Shown piece by piece: positions 7,756 to 15,546 of a stretch of DNA of 17,919 nt. The position numbers and the translations under genes were made by a program. The DNA comes from Gp6-AA40 sp050742535 (lineage in GTDB: Bacteria; Acidobacteriota; Vicinamibacteria; Vicinamibacterales; UBA2999): NCBI GenBank assembly GCA_050742535.1, contig JBOGIQ010000096.1:1-17919 (forward strand). The letters are read 5' to 3'. The notes under the pieces were generated by a model. It searched no databases, was not told the origin of the DNA, and worked only from the letters and a program-made list of their open reading frames with translations. How positions within the stretch are numbered: the first letter of the stretch is position 1; each line of letters starts with the position of its first letter.

Positions 7756-10173
7756 ATGAACGACGCTCGTGGGGGCCTACCCGGAATGAATCGGACGATC
7801 CTGTCGGGAATCGGCGCCGTCTCAGGCGCGCTATTGATGACGGAATTGGCGCTGACTCGGATCTTTTCCGTCACCATGTATTACCACTTCGCCTTTCTTG
7901 CCATCTCAATTGCGCTGTTCGGCTTGAGCGCCAGCGGCGTGCTGGTTTACGTGCTCCGTCGCCGGCTGGCGAATGTCCCCACGGACCGCCTGCTGGCCGT
8001 TGGCGCGATCGTTCACGCCGCAGCCACGCTCGTCGCGCTGGCCTGCCTGGTCCGCATCCGCGTCGGGCTCAGTTACTCACCGCGCAATCTCGTGCTGATG
8101 CTGACCATCTATCTCCTGGCTGCGCTGCCCTTTCTGACGGGGGGCACGGTGATATCTGCCGCGTTCGCCAGGCTGACACCGCGGATAAATCTTCTATACG
8201 CCGCCGACCTGATCGGTGCGGCAGCCGGGTGCCTGGCGCTGATCCCGTTATTGAACACACTGGGGGCCCCGGGCGTCGTCCTCGTTGCGGCCGCGCTCTC
8301 CCTGATTGCGGCGGTTTCCTTTGCACGAGCCGGCTCGCGCCGGGCATTTGCCGCGGCCGGCGTCGCCCTGCTCGCGGCTCCGCTGGGAGCACAGCTGGCA
8401 GGTCTGCAACCGTTCGACGTGCTCGACACGAAGGGACACGAGGGGGACCGGGTGCTCTTCAGCAAGTGGAATTCGTTCTCGCGTATCGGCGTCTACGACC
8501 GCGCCCACGGCGACTGGTCGCTGAGCCCGAAGTTCACCGGTACCCCGGGCGAGTCGCGCTTCATGGACATCGACTCCGCTGCGTCGACGCCGATCCTCAA
8601 GGGCAGCGGCCGTCCGGCTGACGCGGCGTATCTTCGCTACGAGCTGACCGCAATTGCCTACCAGCTGGTCGAACGTCCAGACGGATTCACCGCGCTGGTC
8701 ATTGGCCCCGGAGGCGGGCGCGATCTGCTCTCGGCGCTGGTGTTCGGCGCCACGCACGTGGAGGGCGTCGAGATCAATCCGATCATCGTTCGCGACGTGA
8801 TGCTGGGACGCTTCCGCGACTACTCCGGGAACCTGTACGGCGATCCGCGCGTGGCCATCCATGTCGACGACGGACGGAGCTTCGTGCGGCGCAGCCCGAA
8901 GCGATACGACGTCATCCAGGCCTCGCTCGTGGACACCTGGGCGGCGACGGCGGCAGGTGCCTATACCCTGACCGAGAACTCGCTCTACACGTCCGAAGCG
9001 TTCGGTGAGTATCTCGATCACCTCACGGACGACGGATTTCTGACGATCACACGCTGGGTCTTCGACGGTCTGCGGCTGGTCTCGCTGGCGCAGGAGGCGT
9101 GCGCCGCGCGCGGTCTCGACCCGGCGCGGCACATTGCGATCGTCCGGCACGACCGTGTCGCGACCTTTCTCCTGTCGAAAAGACCGTTCACACGGGAGCA
9201 GGTCGAGCGTCTCACGTCGCACGCCGACGCGATGGGGTTCGTGGTGCTGTATGCACCGCGGACCGGCGAGGCGGCCGACGGCGAAGACGCACCGGCACCG
9301 TCCAGGGCGGACACACGCACTGCCGATCCGCCAGAGATGCTCCAGTCGCGGACGAGCGCCGACGATTACGCACGGCTCATCCGGGCTCCGGATCGTCAGC
9401 GATTCATCGACACCTATCCGGTCGATATCCGGGCGACCACGGACGACCGGCCGTTTTTCTTCCACACCACGCGGCTGGCCGACCAGTTCGACGTGGCGTT
9501 TGGCCGCTCGATGCTGTTTGGAAACGGCCTGAGCGCCCTGCTCACGCTGTTCGGCATCTCGGCGGCGCTCGTCGTGCTGTTCGTTGTCGGACCGCTTCTC
9601 ATCGGCGGCGGCCTGCCCGGGGCCGGCTGGGCCCGATGGCTTGCCTACTTCGGCGCGCTCGGCGCGGGGTTCATGCTGCTCGAAGTGGCGATGCTGCAGC
9701 GGTTCGTGCTGCTGCTGGGTCACCCGGTCTATTCCCTGACGGTGACGCTGTTCTCGCTGCTGCTCGGCACCGGGCTGGGCAGCTTCCTGACCCGGTCCGT
9801 TGACGACCTGCGGATCCGCCGTGTCACCATGTCCGCGTTAATCGCGATCGTGGTGTTGGCGCTGGCAGCGAGGTTCGCCGTTCCCTGGCTCGTCGACGCT
9901 GCCATTCCGTGGCCGCTCGGCGTACGCATCGCCGTTGCCGTGACGATTCTGGTCCCCGCCGGAATCCTCCTCGGCATGGCACTTCCCGGAGGCATGCGGA
10001 TGCTGGCAGCGAGGCGGCCGGAAATTGCGCCGTGGGGCTGGGGCATGAACGGCGCATTCTCGGTCGTCGGCGCCACGCTTGCCGTCTTTATCGCAATGAA
10101 CTGGGGCTTCTCGACGACGTTCATGTCCGCCGCTGCCGTGTACGCCGTGGCCGCCGCGGTGTTTCCACAATGA
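7756..10173 (+). CDS. Membrane protein with spermidine-synthase-like methyltransferase-fold domain
   Basis: This 805-residue protein has three parts. About six hydrophobic helices fill residues 12-215. A soluble domain with the Rossmann fold of spermidine synthases follows at about 225-580. A second block of about six helices fills 590-805. The nucleotide loop is VIGPGGGRD (315-323), followed by the acidic GVEINP (E339) and DDGRSF (371-376). The polyamine-synthase DxGPAxxLY-type catalytic stretch is not seen; instead there is LVDTWAATAAGAYTLTENSLYT. TTDDRPFFFHT ends the soluble part. Family members are often called membrane or fused spermidine synthases, but the substrate is unproven. The start could also be ATG 7786, which has a G-rich stretch (GGGGG) upstream. 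It overlaps the next gene as ATGA. Confidence 0.8.
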   Translation: MNDARGGLPGMNRTILSGIGAVSGALLMTELALTRIFSVTMYYHFAFLAISIALFGLSASGVLVYVLRRRLANVPTDRLLAVGAIVHAAATLVALACLVRIRVGLSYSPRNLVLMLTIYLLAALPFLTGGTVISAAFARLTPRINLLYAADLIGAAAGCLALIPLLNTLGAPGVVLVAAALSLIAAVSFARAGSRRAFAAAGVALLAAPLGAQLAGLQPFDVLDTKGHEGDRVLFSKWNSFSRIGVYDRAHGDWSLSPKFTGTPGESRFMDIDSAASTPILKGSGRPADAAYLRYELTAIAYQLVERPDGFTALVIGPGGGRDLLSALVFGATHVEGVEINPIIVRDVMLGRFRDYSGNLYGDPRVAIHVDDGRSFVRRSPKRYDVIQASLVDTWAATAAGAYTLTENSLYTSEAFGEYLDHLTDDGFLTITRWVFDGLRLVSLAQEACAARGLDPARHIAIVRHDRVATFLLSKRPFTREQVERLTSHADAMGFVVLYAPRTGEAADGEDAPAPSRADTRTADPPEMLQSRTSADDYARLIRAPDRQRFIDTYPVDIRATTDDRPFFFHTTRLADQFDVAFGRSMLFGNGLSALLTLFGISAALVVLFVVGPLLIGGGLPGAGWARWLAYFGALGAGFMLLEVAMLQRFVLLLGHPVYSLTVTLFSLLLGTGLGSFLTRSVDDLRIRRVTMSALIAIVVLALAARFAVPWLVDAAIPWPLGVRIAVAVTILVPAGILLGMALPGGMRMLAARRPEIAPWGWGMNGAFSVVGATLAVFIAMNWGFSTTFMSAAAVYAVAAAVFPQ

Positions 10174-11654
10174 GCGCGCTCCTCGACCTCGTTCGCGGCG
10201 CCACGTTCGACGACTTCCTGTTGACGCCGCAGTACAGCGTGCTCGAGCGGCGGGATCCCGCCGCCATCGATCTCTCGTCGAAGCTGTCGCAGCATCTGAC
10301 GCTGAAGCGGCCGATCGTTTCGGCGAACATGGACACCATCACGCGCGCCGAGATGGCGATCGCCGTGGCCGAAGAGGGCGGCATCGGCATCATCGACCGC
10401 GGATTTCGATCCGGCGATATCGAGCCGCAGGTGCGCGAAGTCGAGCGCGTCAAGCGCCGCCAGCACGGCATCATCATCGACCCGTACACCATCCGGCCCG
10501 ATGCGGATCTCAACGAAGCGGCCGAGATGATGCGGCGCACCGGTGTCGGCACGCTCGTCGTGGTGGACGAGGCCCGCCGCGTGATCGGCCTGCTGACGGC
10601 GCGTGATCTCCGCTTCAGCGGCGGAAGCGGGCGCGTCAGCGAGCGCATGACGCCGCGCGATCGGCTCATCGTCCGCGACGGCAGCCTCGAGAGCGCCGCC
10701 GCCGAAGCCGTGATGCGCGAGCACAAGATCAAGAAGCTGCCGCTGGTTGACGGGGCCGGGCGGCTCCTCGGTCTGGTCACGGCGAAAGATCTGATCAAGC
10801 AGAAGCAGCTGCCGGCCGCCACGCGCGATTCGCATGGGCGTCTGATGGTGGGCGCCGCGATTGGCGCGAAAGGCGACTACCTGGAACGTGCCGCGGAGCT
10901 GCTGCGCGCCGGCGCGGACGTGATCGTCATCGACATCGCGCATGGTCACTCCGTCGTGATGTCACGCGCGGTCGAGACCTTCCGCACGCAGTTCGGCGAC
11001 GCCGAGCTGATCGCCGGCAACGTCGCGACCGCCGATGGGGTCAGGTTTCTGATCGATCGCGGCGTCAACGGCGTCAAGGTCGGCATCGGTCCAGGCGGCG
11101 GCTGCACGACGCGGCTGAACACGAACTTCGGCGTGCCGCAGGTGGCCGCGCTGGTCGAATGCCGCAGGGCGGCCGGCGACGAGGTGCCGCTCATCGCCGA
11201 TGGCGGGGTGAAGCGGGATGGAGCGCTCGTGCAGGCGCTGCTCTTCGGCGGCGATACCGTCATGCTGGGCGGGGCGCTGGCAGGAACGATCGAGACGCCG
11301 GGAGATACCGTCCAGAAGCCGGTGGTGATTCCCGAGTCGCACAAGACGGTCACGGTGCCGTTCAAGGTGTTTCGCGGAATGGCGTCACTGCAGGCGATCG
11401 TCGACCGGCTCGACGTCGAGGATTCCTCCGTCGCGGACGTGGAGGCGCTTGGGGCGGAGGGAATGGAGATCAGTGTGCCGGCGCGCGGCTCCGTGCGGCC
11501 GGTGATCCGCGACATGCTGAAGCACCTGTGCTCGGCGATCAGCTACGGCGGCGCCACGAGCCTGGCGGAGCTGCAGCAGAAGTTCCGTGAGAACCCCGAG
11601 CGCTTCGTGATCCGGCTGACCGAATCCAGCCGCCGCGAATCGTTCGATCGGTAG
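10170..11654 (+). CDS. guaB: IMP dehydrogenase/GMP reductase family protein with CBS pair
   Basis: The 494-residue protein has the IMPDH layout: a TIM barrel split by two CBS domains (about 95-150 and 155-212), with FDDFLLTP near the start. The catalytic loop is GIGPGGGCTTR with C312, where most IMPDHs have GPGSICTTR. VIDIAHGH and ADGGVKRDG are present. Two things are odd. The flap between RGMAS (402-406) and EGMEI (430-434) contains no tyrosine, so the Arg-Tyr pair that activates water in IMPDH is not recognisable. The C-terminus also lacks a clean ESHPHD motif for the potassium site. It may be a divergent IMPDH, or a GMP reductase or related paralogue. The symbol is tentative. Its TAG stop lies inside the first 9-bp repeat unit. 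Confidence 0.85.
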   Translation: MSALLDLVRGATFDDFLLTPQYSVLERRDPAAIDLSSKLSQHLTLKRPIVSANMDTITRAEMAIAVAEEGGIGIIDRGFRSGDIEPQVREVERVKRRQHGIIIDPYTIRPDADLNEAAEMMRRTGVGTLVVVDEARRVIGLLTARDLRFSGGSGRVSERMTPRDRLIVRDGSLESAAAEAVMREHKIKKLPLVDGAGRLLGLVTAKDLIKQKQLPAATRDSHGRLMVGAAIGAKGDYLERAAELLRAGADVIVIDIAHGHSVVMSRAVETFRTQFGDAELIAGNVATADGVRFLIDRGVNGVKVGIGPGGGCTTRLNTNFGVPQVAALVECRRAAGDEVPLIADGGVKRDGALVQALLFGGDTVMLGGALAGTIETPGDTVQKPVVIPESHKTVTVPFKVFRGMASLQAIVDRLDVEDSSVADVEALGAEGMEISVPARGSVRPVIRDMLKHLCSAISYGGATSLAELQQKFRENPERFVIRLTESSRRESFDR

Positions 11655-11700
11655 ACTGGGTAGCCTAGGTAGCTGGGTAGACTGGGTAGCCTGGGTAAGG
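11652..11700 (+). repeat. Tandem 9-bp repeat array, forward orientation
   Basis: There are five units close to TAGCCTGGG (TAGACTGGG, TAGCCTAGG, TAGCTGGG with one base lost, TAGACTGGG, TAGCCTGGG) and a short remnant. The first TAG is the stop codon of the guaB-like gene. The units are degenerate compared with the downstream array. Confidence 0.85.
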
Positions 11701-11733
11701 ACGCAGGCCACTCAGGCCACCCAGGCAACCCAG
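11682..11733. terminator. Possible bidirectional terminator hairpin between convergent genes
   Basis: CTGGGTAGCCTGGGT (11682-11696) pairs with ACCCAGGCAACCCAG (11719-11733) at 14 of 15 positions around a 22-base loop. Further repeat units allow other registers. It sits exactly between two convergent stops. There is no T-run, so intrinsic termination is uncertain. A strong stem blocking convergent transcription or 3' decay is the modest inference. Confidence 0.5.
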
Positions 11734-11775
11734 GCAACCCAGGCAACCCAGGCAACCCAGGCAACCCAGGCAACC
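11704..11775 (-). repeat. Tandem 9-bp repeat array, inverted orientation
   Basis: There are eight units of CAGGCAACC type. The first two are variant (CAGGCCACT, CAGGCCACC) and the other six read CAGGCAACC. In the offset phase CCCAGGCAA there are six perfect copies at 11720-11773. Read on the minus strand the unit is TTGCCTGGG, almost the same as TAGCCTGGG in the forward array. The array ends one base before the adenosine kinase stop codon. Confidence 0.9.
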
Positions 11776-11776
11776 T

Positions 11777-12784
11777 CTACACGGCGGTGTTCAGTACTTT
11801 CGCGGCCAGCGCCGTTACGTCCTTGGCTTCGGCGCGCGGACCGTACTGGCTGATCACCTGGGCGGCCATCGCACCACCGAGCCGGCCCGCGGTCTTCAGG
11901 TCGAGGTCCTGCGTGTAGGCGTAGAGAAATCCCGCCGCATACGCGTCCCCGGCGCCCGTGGTGTCCACCACCTTGACGCCTTTGACCGCGTCGATGACGT
12001 GCACCTCGTCGCCGTTGACCACGACGGAGCCCTTCTCGCTGCGGGTGAGCGCAGCGATCTCGCAATGATTTCTGACCTGCTGCAAAGCCGTATCAAAGTC
12101 GTCCGTCTGATACAGCGACAGGATCTCGCTCTCGTTCGCGAACAGGATGTCCACGTACTTTTCGGCCAACTCGAGGAACTCATCGCGGAAGCGACCGACG
12201 CAGAAGGCGTCTGAAAGCGTGAGCGACACTTTGACGCCGGACTCCTTGGCCTGCATTGCCGCGGAGAGCATCGCCTGCTTGGCGCGCGGCAGGTCCCAGA
12301 GGTAGCCCTCCATGTAGACGACCTTGGAGCTGGTGATGTGGCCCATGTTGATGTCTTCGGGGCCCAGCTGCGTGCAGGCGCCAAGGAACGTCTGCATCGT
12401 CCGCTGTGCGTCGGGCGTCACGAAAATCAGGCTGCGTGCCGTCGGCAGGCCGCCCTGCAGCGGCGCCGTGTCGTAGGTGACGCCGACGGCACGAATGTCG
12501 TGCGTGAAGATCTTGCCGAGCTGATCGTCCGCGACCTTGCCAATGTATGCGGCCTTGCCACCGAGCATCGCAATGCCCGCAATCGTGTTTCCCGCCGATC
12601 CGCCCGACGCTTCCTTGCCGGCGCCCATGACGCCGTACAACGTTTCTGCCATCGCGGCATCGATCAGGTTCATCGCGCCCTTCGGCAGGCTGTGCGCCGC
12701 CAGCAGCGCATCGTCTGCCTGGGCAATCACGTCGACAATGGCGTTGCCAATCGCGGTTACGTCGAACTTGTGTGGGGTCGTCAT
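11777..12784 (-). CDS. Adenosine kinase-like PfkB family sugar/nucleoside kinase
   Basis: This 335-residue ribokinase-fold enzyme most resembles bacterial PfkB proteins annotated as adenosine kinase, which make AMP from adenosine and ATP. The N-terminus DVTAIGNAIVDVIAQ, the substrate segment SGGSAGNTIAG (60-70), the PfkB signature DTTGAGDAYAAGF (274-286, catalytic Asp280) and FANESE are visible. LVTPDAQRTM-type and EGYLWD segments are also family marks. The ATG at 12784 has AGGA about six bases upstream, within the eight-base gap after the mtnP stop, so the two genes are co-transcribed. The open frame extends upstream, but that part reads through mtnP. Adenosine is the likely but unproven substrate. 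Confidence 0.87.
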   Translation of the reverse strand: MTTPHKFDVTAIGNAIVDVIAQADDALLAAHSLPKGAMNLIDAAMAETLYGVMGAGKEASGGSAGNTIAGIAMLGGKAAYIGKVADDQLGKIFTHDIRAVGVTYDTAPLQGGLPTARSLIFVTPDAQRTMQTFLGACTQLGPEDINMGHITSSKVVYMEGYLWDLPRAKQAMLSAAMQAKESGVKVSLTLSDAFCVGRFRDEFLELAEKYVDILFANESEILSLYQTDDFDTALQQVRNHCEIAALTRSEKGSVVVNGDEVHVIDAVKGVKVVDTTGAGDAYAAGFLYAYTQDLDLKTAGRLGGAMAAQVISQYGPRAEAKDVTALAAKVLNTAV

Positions 12785-12792
12785 CAGGTCCT

Positions 12793-13662
12793 TTACACGC
12801 GTGCGAGATACTTGCCGACGATCGGGGCCAGATCGCGGGCGGTTTCCGGCGGAATGACGTCGGGCCGCGTAATTAACGCGTACGTCAGCGCCGACGCGCA
12901 CTCACAGGTGCGATCGAACGGCAGACGATCCACGGCCCCGGCGATGATCTGCTGCGCGGTCTGCGCGTTCCGGGTCAGGTTGGCGATGATCATCTCGACC
13001 GTCACCGAGTCGTGGTCCGGATGCCAGCAGTCGTAGTCGGTGACCAGCGCGATCGTCGTGTAGCAGATCTCGGCCTCGCGCGCGAGCTTCGCCTCCTGCA
13101 GGTTGGTCATGCCGATGAGGTCGGCGCCCCACGATCGATAGAGGTTCGATTCCGCCAGCGTCGAGAACTGCGGCCCCTCCATGCAGACGTAGGTGCCGCC
13201 CTTGTGAATCGTCGCGTCTGTCGCTTTTCCGCTCCCGAATGCGACGTCGCTGAGGATCTTGCAGAACGGATGGGCGAACGCGACGTGCCCCACCAGGCCC
13301 CGGCCGAAGAACGTGCTCACGCGGCCGCGCGTGCGATCGATGAACTGGTCCGGGATGACGATGTCGAGCGGTTGATATTCCTGCTTGAGACTGCCAACGG
13401 CGCTGGCGGAGAGGATGTACTCGACGCCGAGCAGCTTCATGCCGAAGATGTTGGCGCGGAAATTCAGCTCCGAGGGCGATATGCGATGACCTGCGCCGTG
13501 CCGCGACAGAAACGCCACGCGCTTGCCGCGGAGCGTGCCGATCACATAAGGGCCCGACGGTTCACCAAACGGGGTGTTGACGGCGACTTCCTTGCGGTCG
13601 GTGACTTCGGCCATGTCGTACAGACCACTGCCACCGATGATCCCAATCTGAACTTGTTCCAT
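12793..13662 (-). CDS. mtnP: S-methyl-5'-thioadenosine phosphorylase
   Basis: This 289-residue enzyme of the PNP/MTAP phosphorylase family cleaves 5'-methylthioadenosine to adenine and 5-methylthioribose-1-phosphate. IGIIGGSGLYDM opens the protein. FLSRHGAGHRISPSELNFRAN carries the phosphate-site residues, CMEGPQFSTLAE and LIGMTNLQEAKLAREAEICY form the substrate pocket, and VTDYDCWH follows. The GMT and VTDYD patterns favour MTAP over purine nucleoside phosphorylase. The length is normal. It is first in a two-gene unit with the adenosine kinase-like gene. It could also accept other 6-aminopurine nucleosides, as several bacterial MTAPs do. Confidence 0.93.
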   Translation of the reverse strand: MEQVQIGIIGGSGLYDMAEVTDRKEVAVNTPFGEPSGPYVIGTLRGKRVAFLSRHGAGHRISPSELNFRANIFGMKLLGVEYILSASAVGSLKQEYQPLDIVIPDQFIDRTRGRVSTFFGRGLVGHVAFAHPFCKILSDVAFGSGKATDATIHKGGTYVCMEGPQFSTLAESNLYRSWGADLIGMTNLQEAKLAREAEICYTTIALVTDYDCWHPDHDSVTVEMIIANLTRNAQTAQQIIAGAVDRLPFDRTCECASALTYALITRPDVIPPETARDLAPIVGKYLARV

Positions 13663-13684
13663 GAGGAGCTTCTAATACTAGTGC

Positions 13685-13704
13685 CTTCCGCCTGAAGGCG
13701 GAAG
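13685..13704. repeat. Perfect hairpin CTTCCGCC-TGAA-GGCGGAAG
   Basis: An 8-bp perfect stem with a TGAA loop lies between the DUF1206 stop and the mtnP start, both minus strand. No T-run follows in the direction of transcription. The bases after it (GCTACGGGCTACG) look like the tail of a dispersed acidobacterial-type palindrome. It shares the CTGAAG centre with 6706-6721. Confidence 0.7.
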
Positions 13705-13711
13705 CTACGGG

Positions 13712-14218
13712 CTACGCGACGGGGCGAATCCGGCGGCACGCCGCGTGGACCGCCTGGTCGACGGCGTATGCCATCACACCGACCGCGACGACGGCCAGGA
13801 ACCACCGGCCGTCGAACAACCCGCCAAGGCGCAGCAGCGACTCGCGGGCACCTGCAGCCTGGTTCGGATCGTGTGTCACGCCTGCCCGAACCAGAAACAG
13901 ACCGAGAGTGATCAGCAGACCTCCACGCGTAGCCACGCCGAAGCGGCTGACTCGACGGATCGCTGTGCGCGTGTCCGGCGGTATCGGCGACCAGTCGACC
14001 TTGTCGAGCAGCCGCCAGGCGCCGTAGCCACACAGGCCCACTGCCAGGATGAGCAGCAGTCCGCGGCCGAAGGGTTTTGTCAGGACGACGTAAAGGGCAC
14101 CCGTCGTGTCGGTGATCGCACCGCCGCGGTTGGCAACCGTGAGAACGGCGAGCACGCCGACAATGGCGTAGATTACAGCTTTAGAGGCATATCCGAGCCG
14201 CGCCAGCGTCTCCAGCAT
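13712..14218 (-). CDS. DUF1206 domain membrane protein
   Basis: The predicted protein is 168 residues from ATG 14218 and begins MLETLARLGYASKAVIYAIVG. This matches the DUF1206 pattern (ARxGYxAKGxVYxxxG) that occurs two or three times in longer members. A second unit appears at VSRFGVATRGGLLITLGLFL, each followed by a conserved PFGR or DGRW segment and another helix. About five membrane helices are seen. An in-frame ATG at 14299 would add 27 residues that do not look like the family and would overlap the divergent gene's start, so I used the later start. The function is unknown. It lies upstream of the hairpin and mtnP on the same strand. Confidence 0.83.
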   Translation of the reverse strand: MLETLARLGYASKAVIYAIVGVLAVLTVANRGGAITDTTGALYVVLTKPFGRGLLLILAVGLCGYGAWRLLDKVDWSPIPPDTRTAIRRVSRFGVATRGGLLITLGLFLVRAGVTHDPNQAAGARESLLRLGGLFDGRWFLAVVAVGVMAYAVDQAVHAACRRIRPVA

Positions 14219-14233
14219 CGCTGCCGGCGGTCG

Positions 14234-14250
14234 TTGCAAATTCAGTGCAA
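14234..14250. promoter_or_regulatory. Weak inverted repeat TTGCA-N7-TGCAA in a divergent promoter region
   Basis: The arms TTGCA (14234-14238) and TGCAA (14246-14250) are perfect reverse complements around AATTCAG. They lie in the 80-base gap between two divergent starts, where an operator could sit. The arms are short enough to occur by chance. Confidence 0.25.
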
Positions 14251-14298
14251 TCGGGGACCTCCTGCAAGCCGGCGCGAACTCATCCGATACAGGTGGCA

Positions 14299-15531
14299 AT
14301 GAAGCGGCCGTTCCAGCTCGTGACGCCGGACCGTCTCCAGATTCAAGAAGGCGGTGGCGGCTGGTCCGTCTTCGGACTCCCGTTCTTCGGCGCGGGCGTG
14401 TTCCTTTTCCTGATACTTCTCCGCATCGTCCCGGTCAACAACCCGGAAGTGATGTCATGGTGGGGCTGGCCGGCGCTGGTCCTGATGGCGATCGCCTTTA
14501 CGACTGTCGGCGGAGCACTGGTGTTCGGCCGCAGCTGGATGACCATCGATCGCGCACAGCGAGAAGTCGTCAAGCAGTGGGGCTTGCTGGTTCCGCTACG
14601 CGGGCACAGCGTACCGCTCGAGGGATATACCGCGGTCACACTCGGGTTCGTCCAGGGCGACTCGGACACGGCCGACTCGTTTCCACTGACGTTGAAGGCG
14701 CGAAGCGGACCCGACCTGCGGTTGTACAGCCTTTCCGACTACGCGAAAGCACGCGAGTACGCCAGGGCGATCGGCGAGCATCTGCACCTGCAGATCGAAG
14801 ATGCCTCAACGGACCGTACGATCACACTGACCCCCAGCGAGATCGACCTCGCACTGCGTCAGCGTGCGCGGCAGGACCCGACAATGCACAGCGATGCGCC
14901 GCGTCCTCCCGATGCCCGGAGCGAGGTGACGCGTGAAATGGGCAAGGTCAGGATTCTCATTCCGTTCCGTCGCCAGAATCCGCTGGTGCTTGCAACGACG
15001 CTGATTCCGATCGGCATCCTCCTCGCGTTCGGGCCGCCGCTCGCGACGTTCTTCAGGGAATCCAACACGCCAGATGTCCTCGGCTGGGCGTTTCTCGGAT
15101 TCCTGGGCCTGTTCTTCGGGTTCCTTCCATTGACGACGATCGTCGGTGCCTTCCTCCGATCGCGCAGGGGTGGCACGATCGTCGAGGTCTCGAAACGGGG
15201 CCTCCGCATCCAAGAGCGCGGGGCGTGGACAACTCGAACGATCATGTCAGCCGATGTGGCGGACATCCTCGATATGGACTACAGCAGCGGCGAATCCAGC
15301 CTTGCCGCGGCGAAACGCGCGACCGAACAGCAGGTCCTGCAGGCGCACCCCTCAGAGGCTCCGGCGATCAAAGCCGGCGTCGAACGTATCGTCGTAAAGC
15401 ACGCCCGCTTCGCCAGGGGCAAGGGAGTCGTCATCAAGACCCGCACAGGCCTGACGAGGTTCGGCGAGGGGCTGGACGATGCGGAGGTCCACTACCTGTA
15501 CTCGATCGTCAGGCGGACGATCATCGAGTAG
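14299..15531 (+). CDS. Membrane protein with internal duplication, hypothetical
   Basis: I do not recognise a named family for this 410-residue protein. It has two similar halves. Each has a helix pair (27-43 and 57-77; 228-250 and 262-285), then a beta-rich segment (80-120; 292-325), then a matching end, LTLKARSGPDLRLYSLSDYA (130-149) against VVIKTRTGLTRFGEGLDDAE (377-396). The beta segments resemble the bacterial PH-like domains of YdbT-type membrane proteins, which is only an impression. The second half has an extra charged stretch (about 330-376). I chose ATG 14299 because AGGTGG lies just upstream. The gene is divergent from DUF1206 and its stop is 15 bases from the kinase remnant. Confidence 0.8.
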   Translation: MKRPFQLVTPDRLQIQEGGGGWSVFGLPFFGAGVFLFLILLRIVPVNNPEVMSWWGWPALVLMAIAFTTVGGALVFGRSWMTIDRAQREVVKQWGLLVPLRGHSVPLEGYTAVTLGFVQGDSDTADSFPLTLKARSGPDLRLYSLSDYAKAREYARAIGEHLHLQIEDASTDRTITLTPSEIDLALRQRARQDPTMHSDAPRPPDARSEVTREMGKVRILIPFRRQNPLVLATTLIPIGILLAFGPPLATFFRESNTPDVLGWAFLGFLGLFFGFLPLTTIVGAFLRSRRGGTIVEVSKRGLRIQERGAWTTRTIMSADVADILDMDYSSGESSLAAAKRATEQQVLQAHPSEAPAIKAGVERIVVKHARFARGKGVVIKTRTGLTRFGEGLDDAEVHYLYSIVRRTIIE

Positions 15532-15546
15532 GAGTCGCGAAACGGA

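Noticed and set aside
7401..10949. Frames 7401-8621 (+), 8248-9723 (-) and 9729-10949 (-)
   Set aside because: They overlap the VWFA, spermidine-synthase-like and guaB-like genes in other frames, with no recognisable domains.
11543..11773. Collagen-like PGLPGLPG peptide on the minus strand
   Set aside because: It is the 9-bp array read in one frame and then runs antisense into the guaB-like gene. It is a repeat artefact, not a protein.
11704..11775. Possible CRISPR array
   Set aside because: The units are 9 bp and contiguous with no spacers, and no cas genes are present.
12785..12901. Extension of the adenosine kinase to 12901
   Set aside because: These codons overlap mtnP in another frame. 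The ATG at 12784 has a good ribosome-binding site and a family-like N-terminus.
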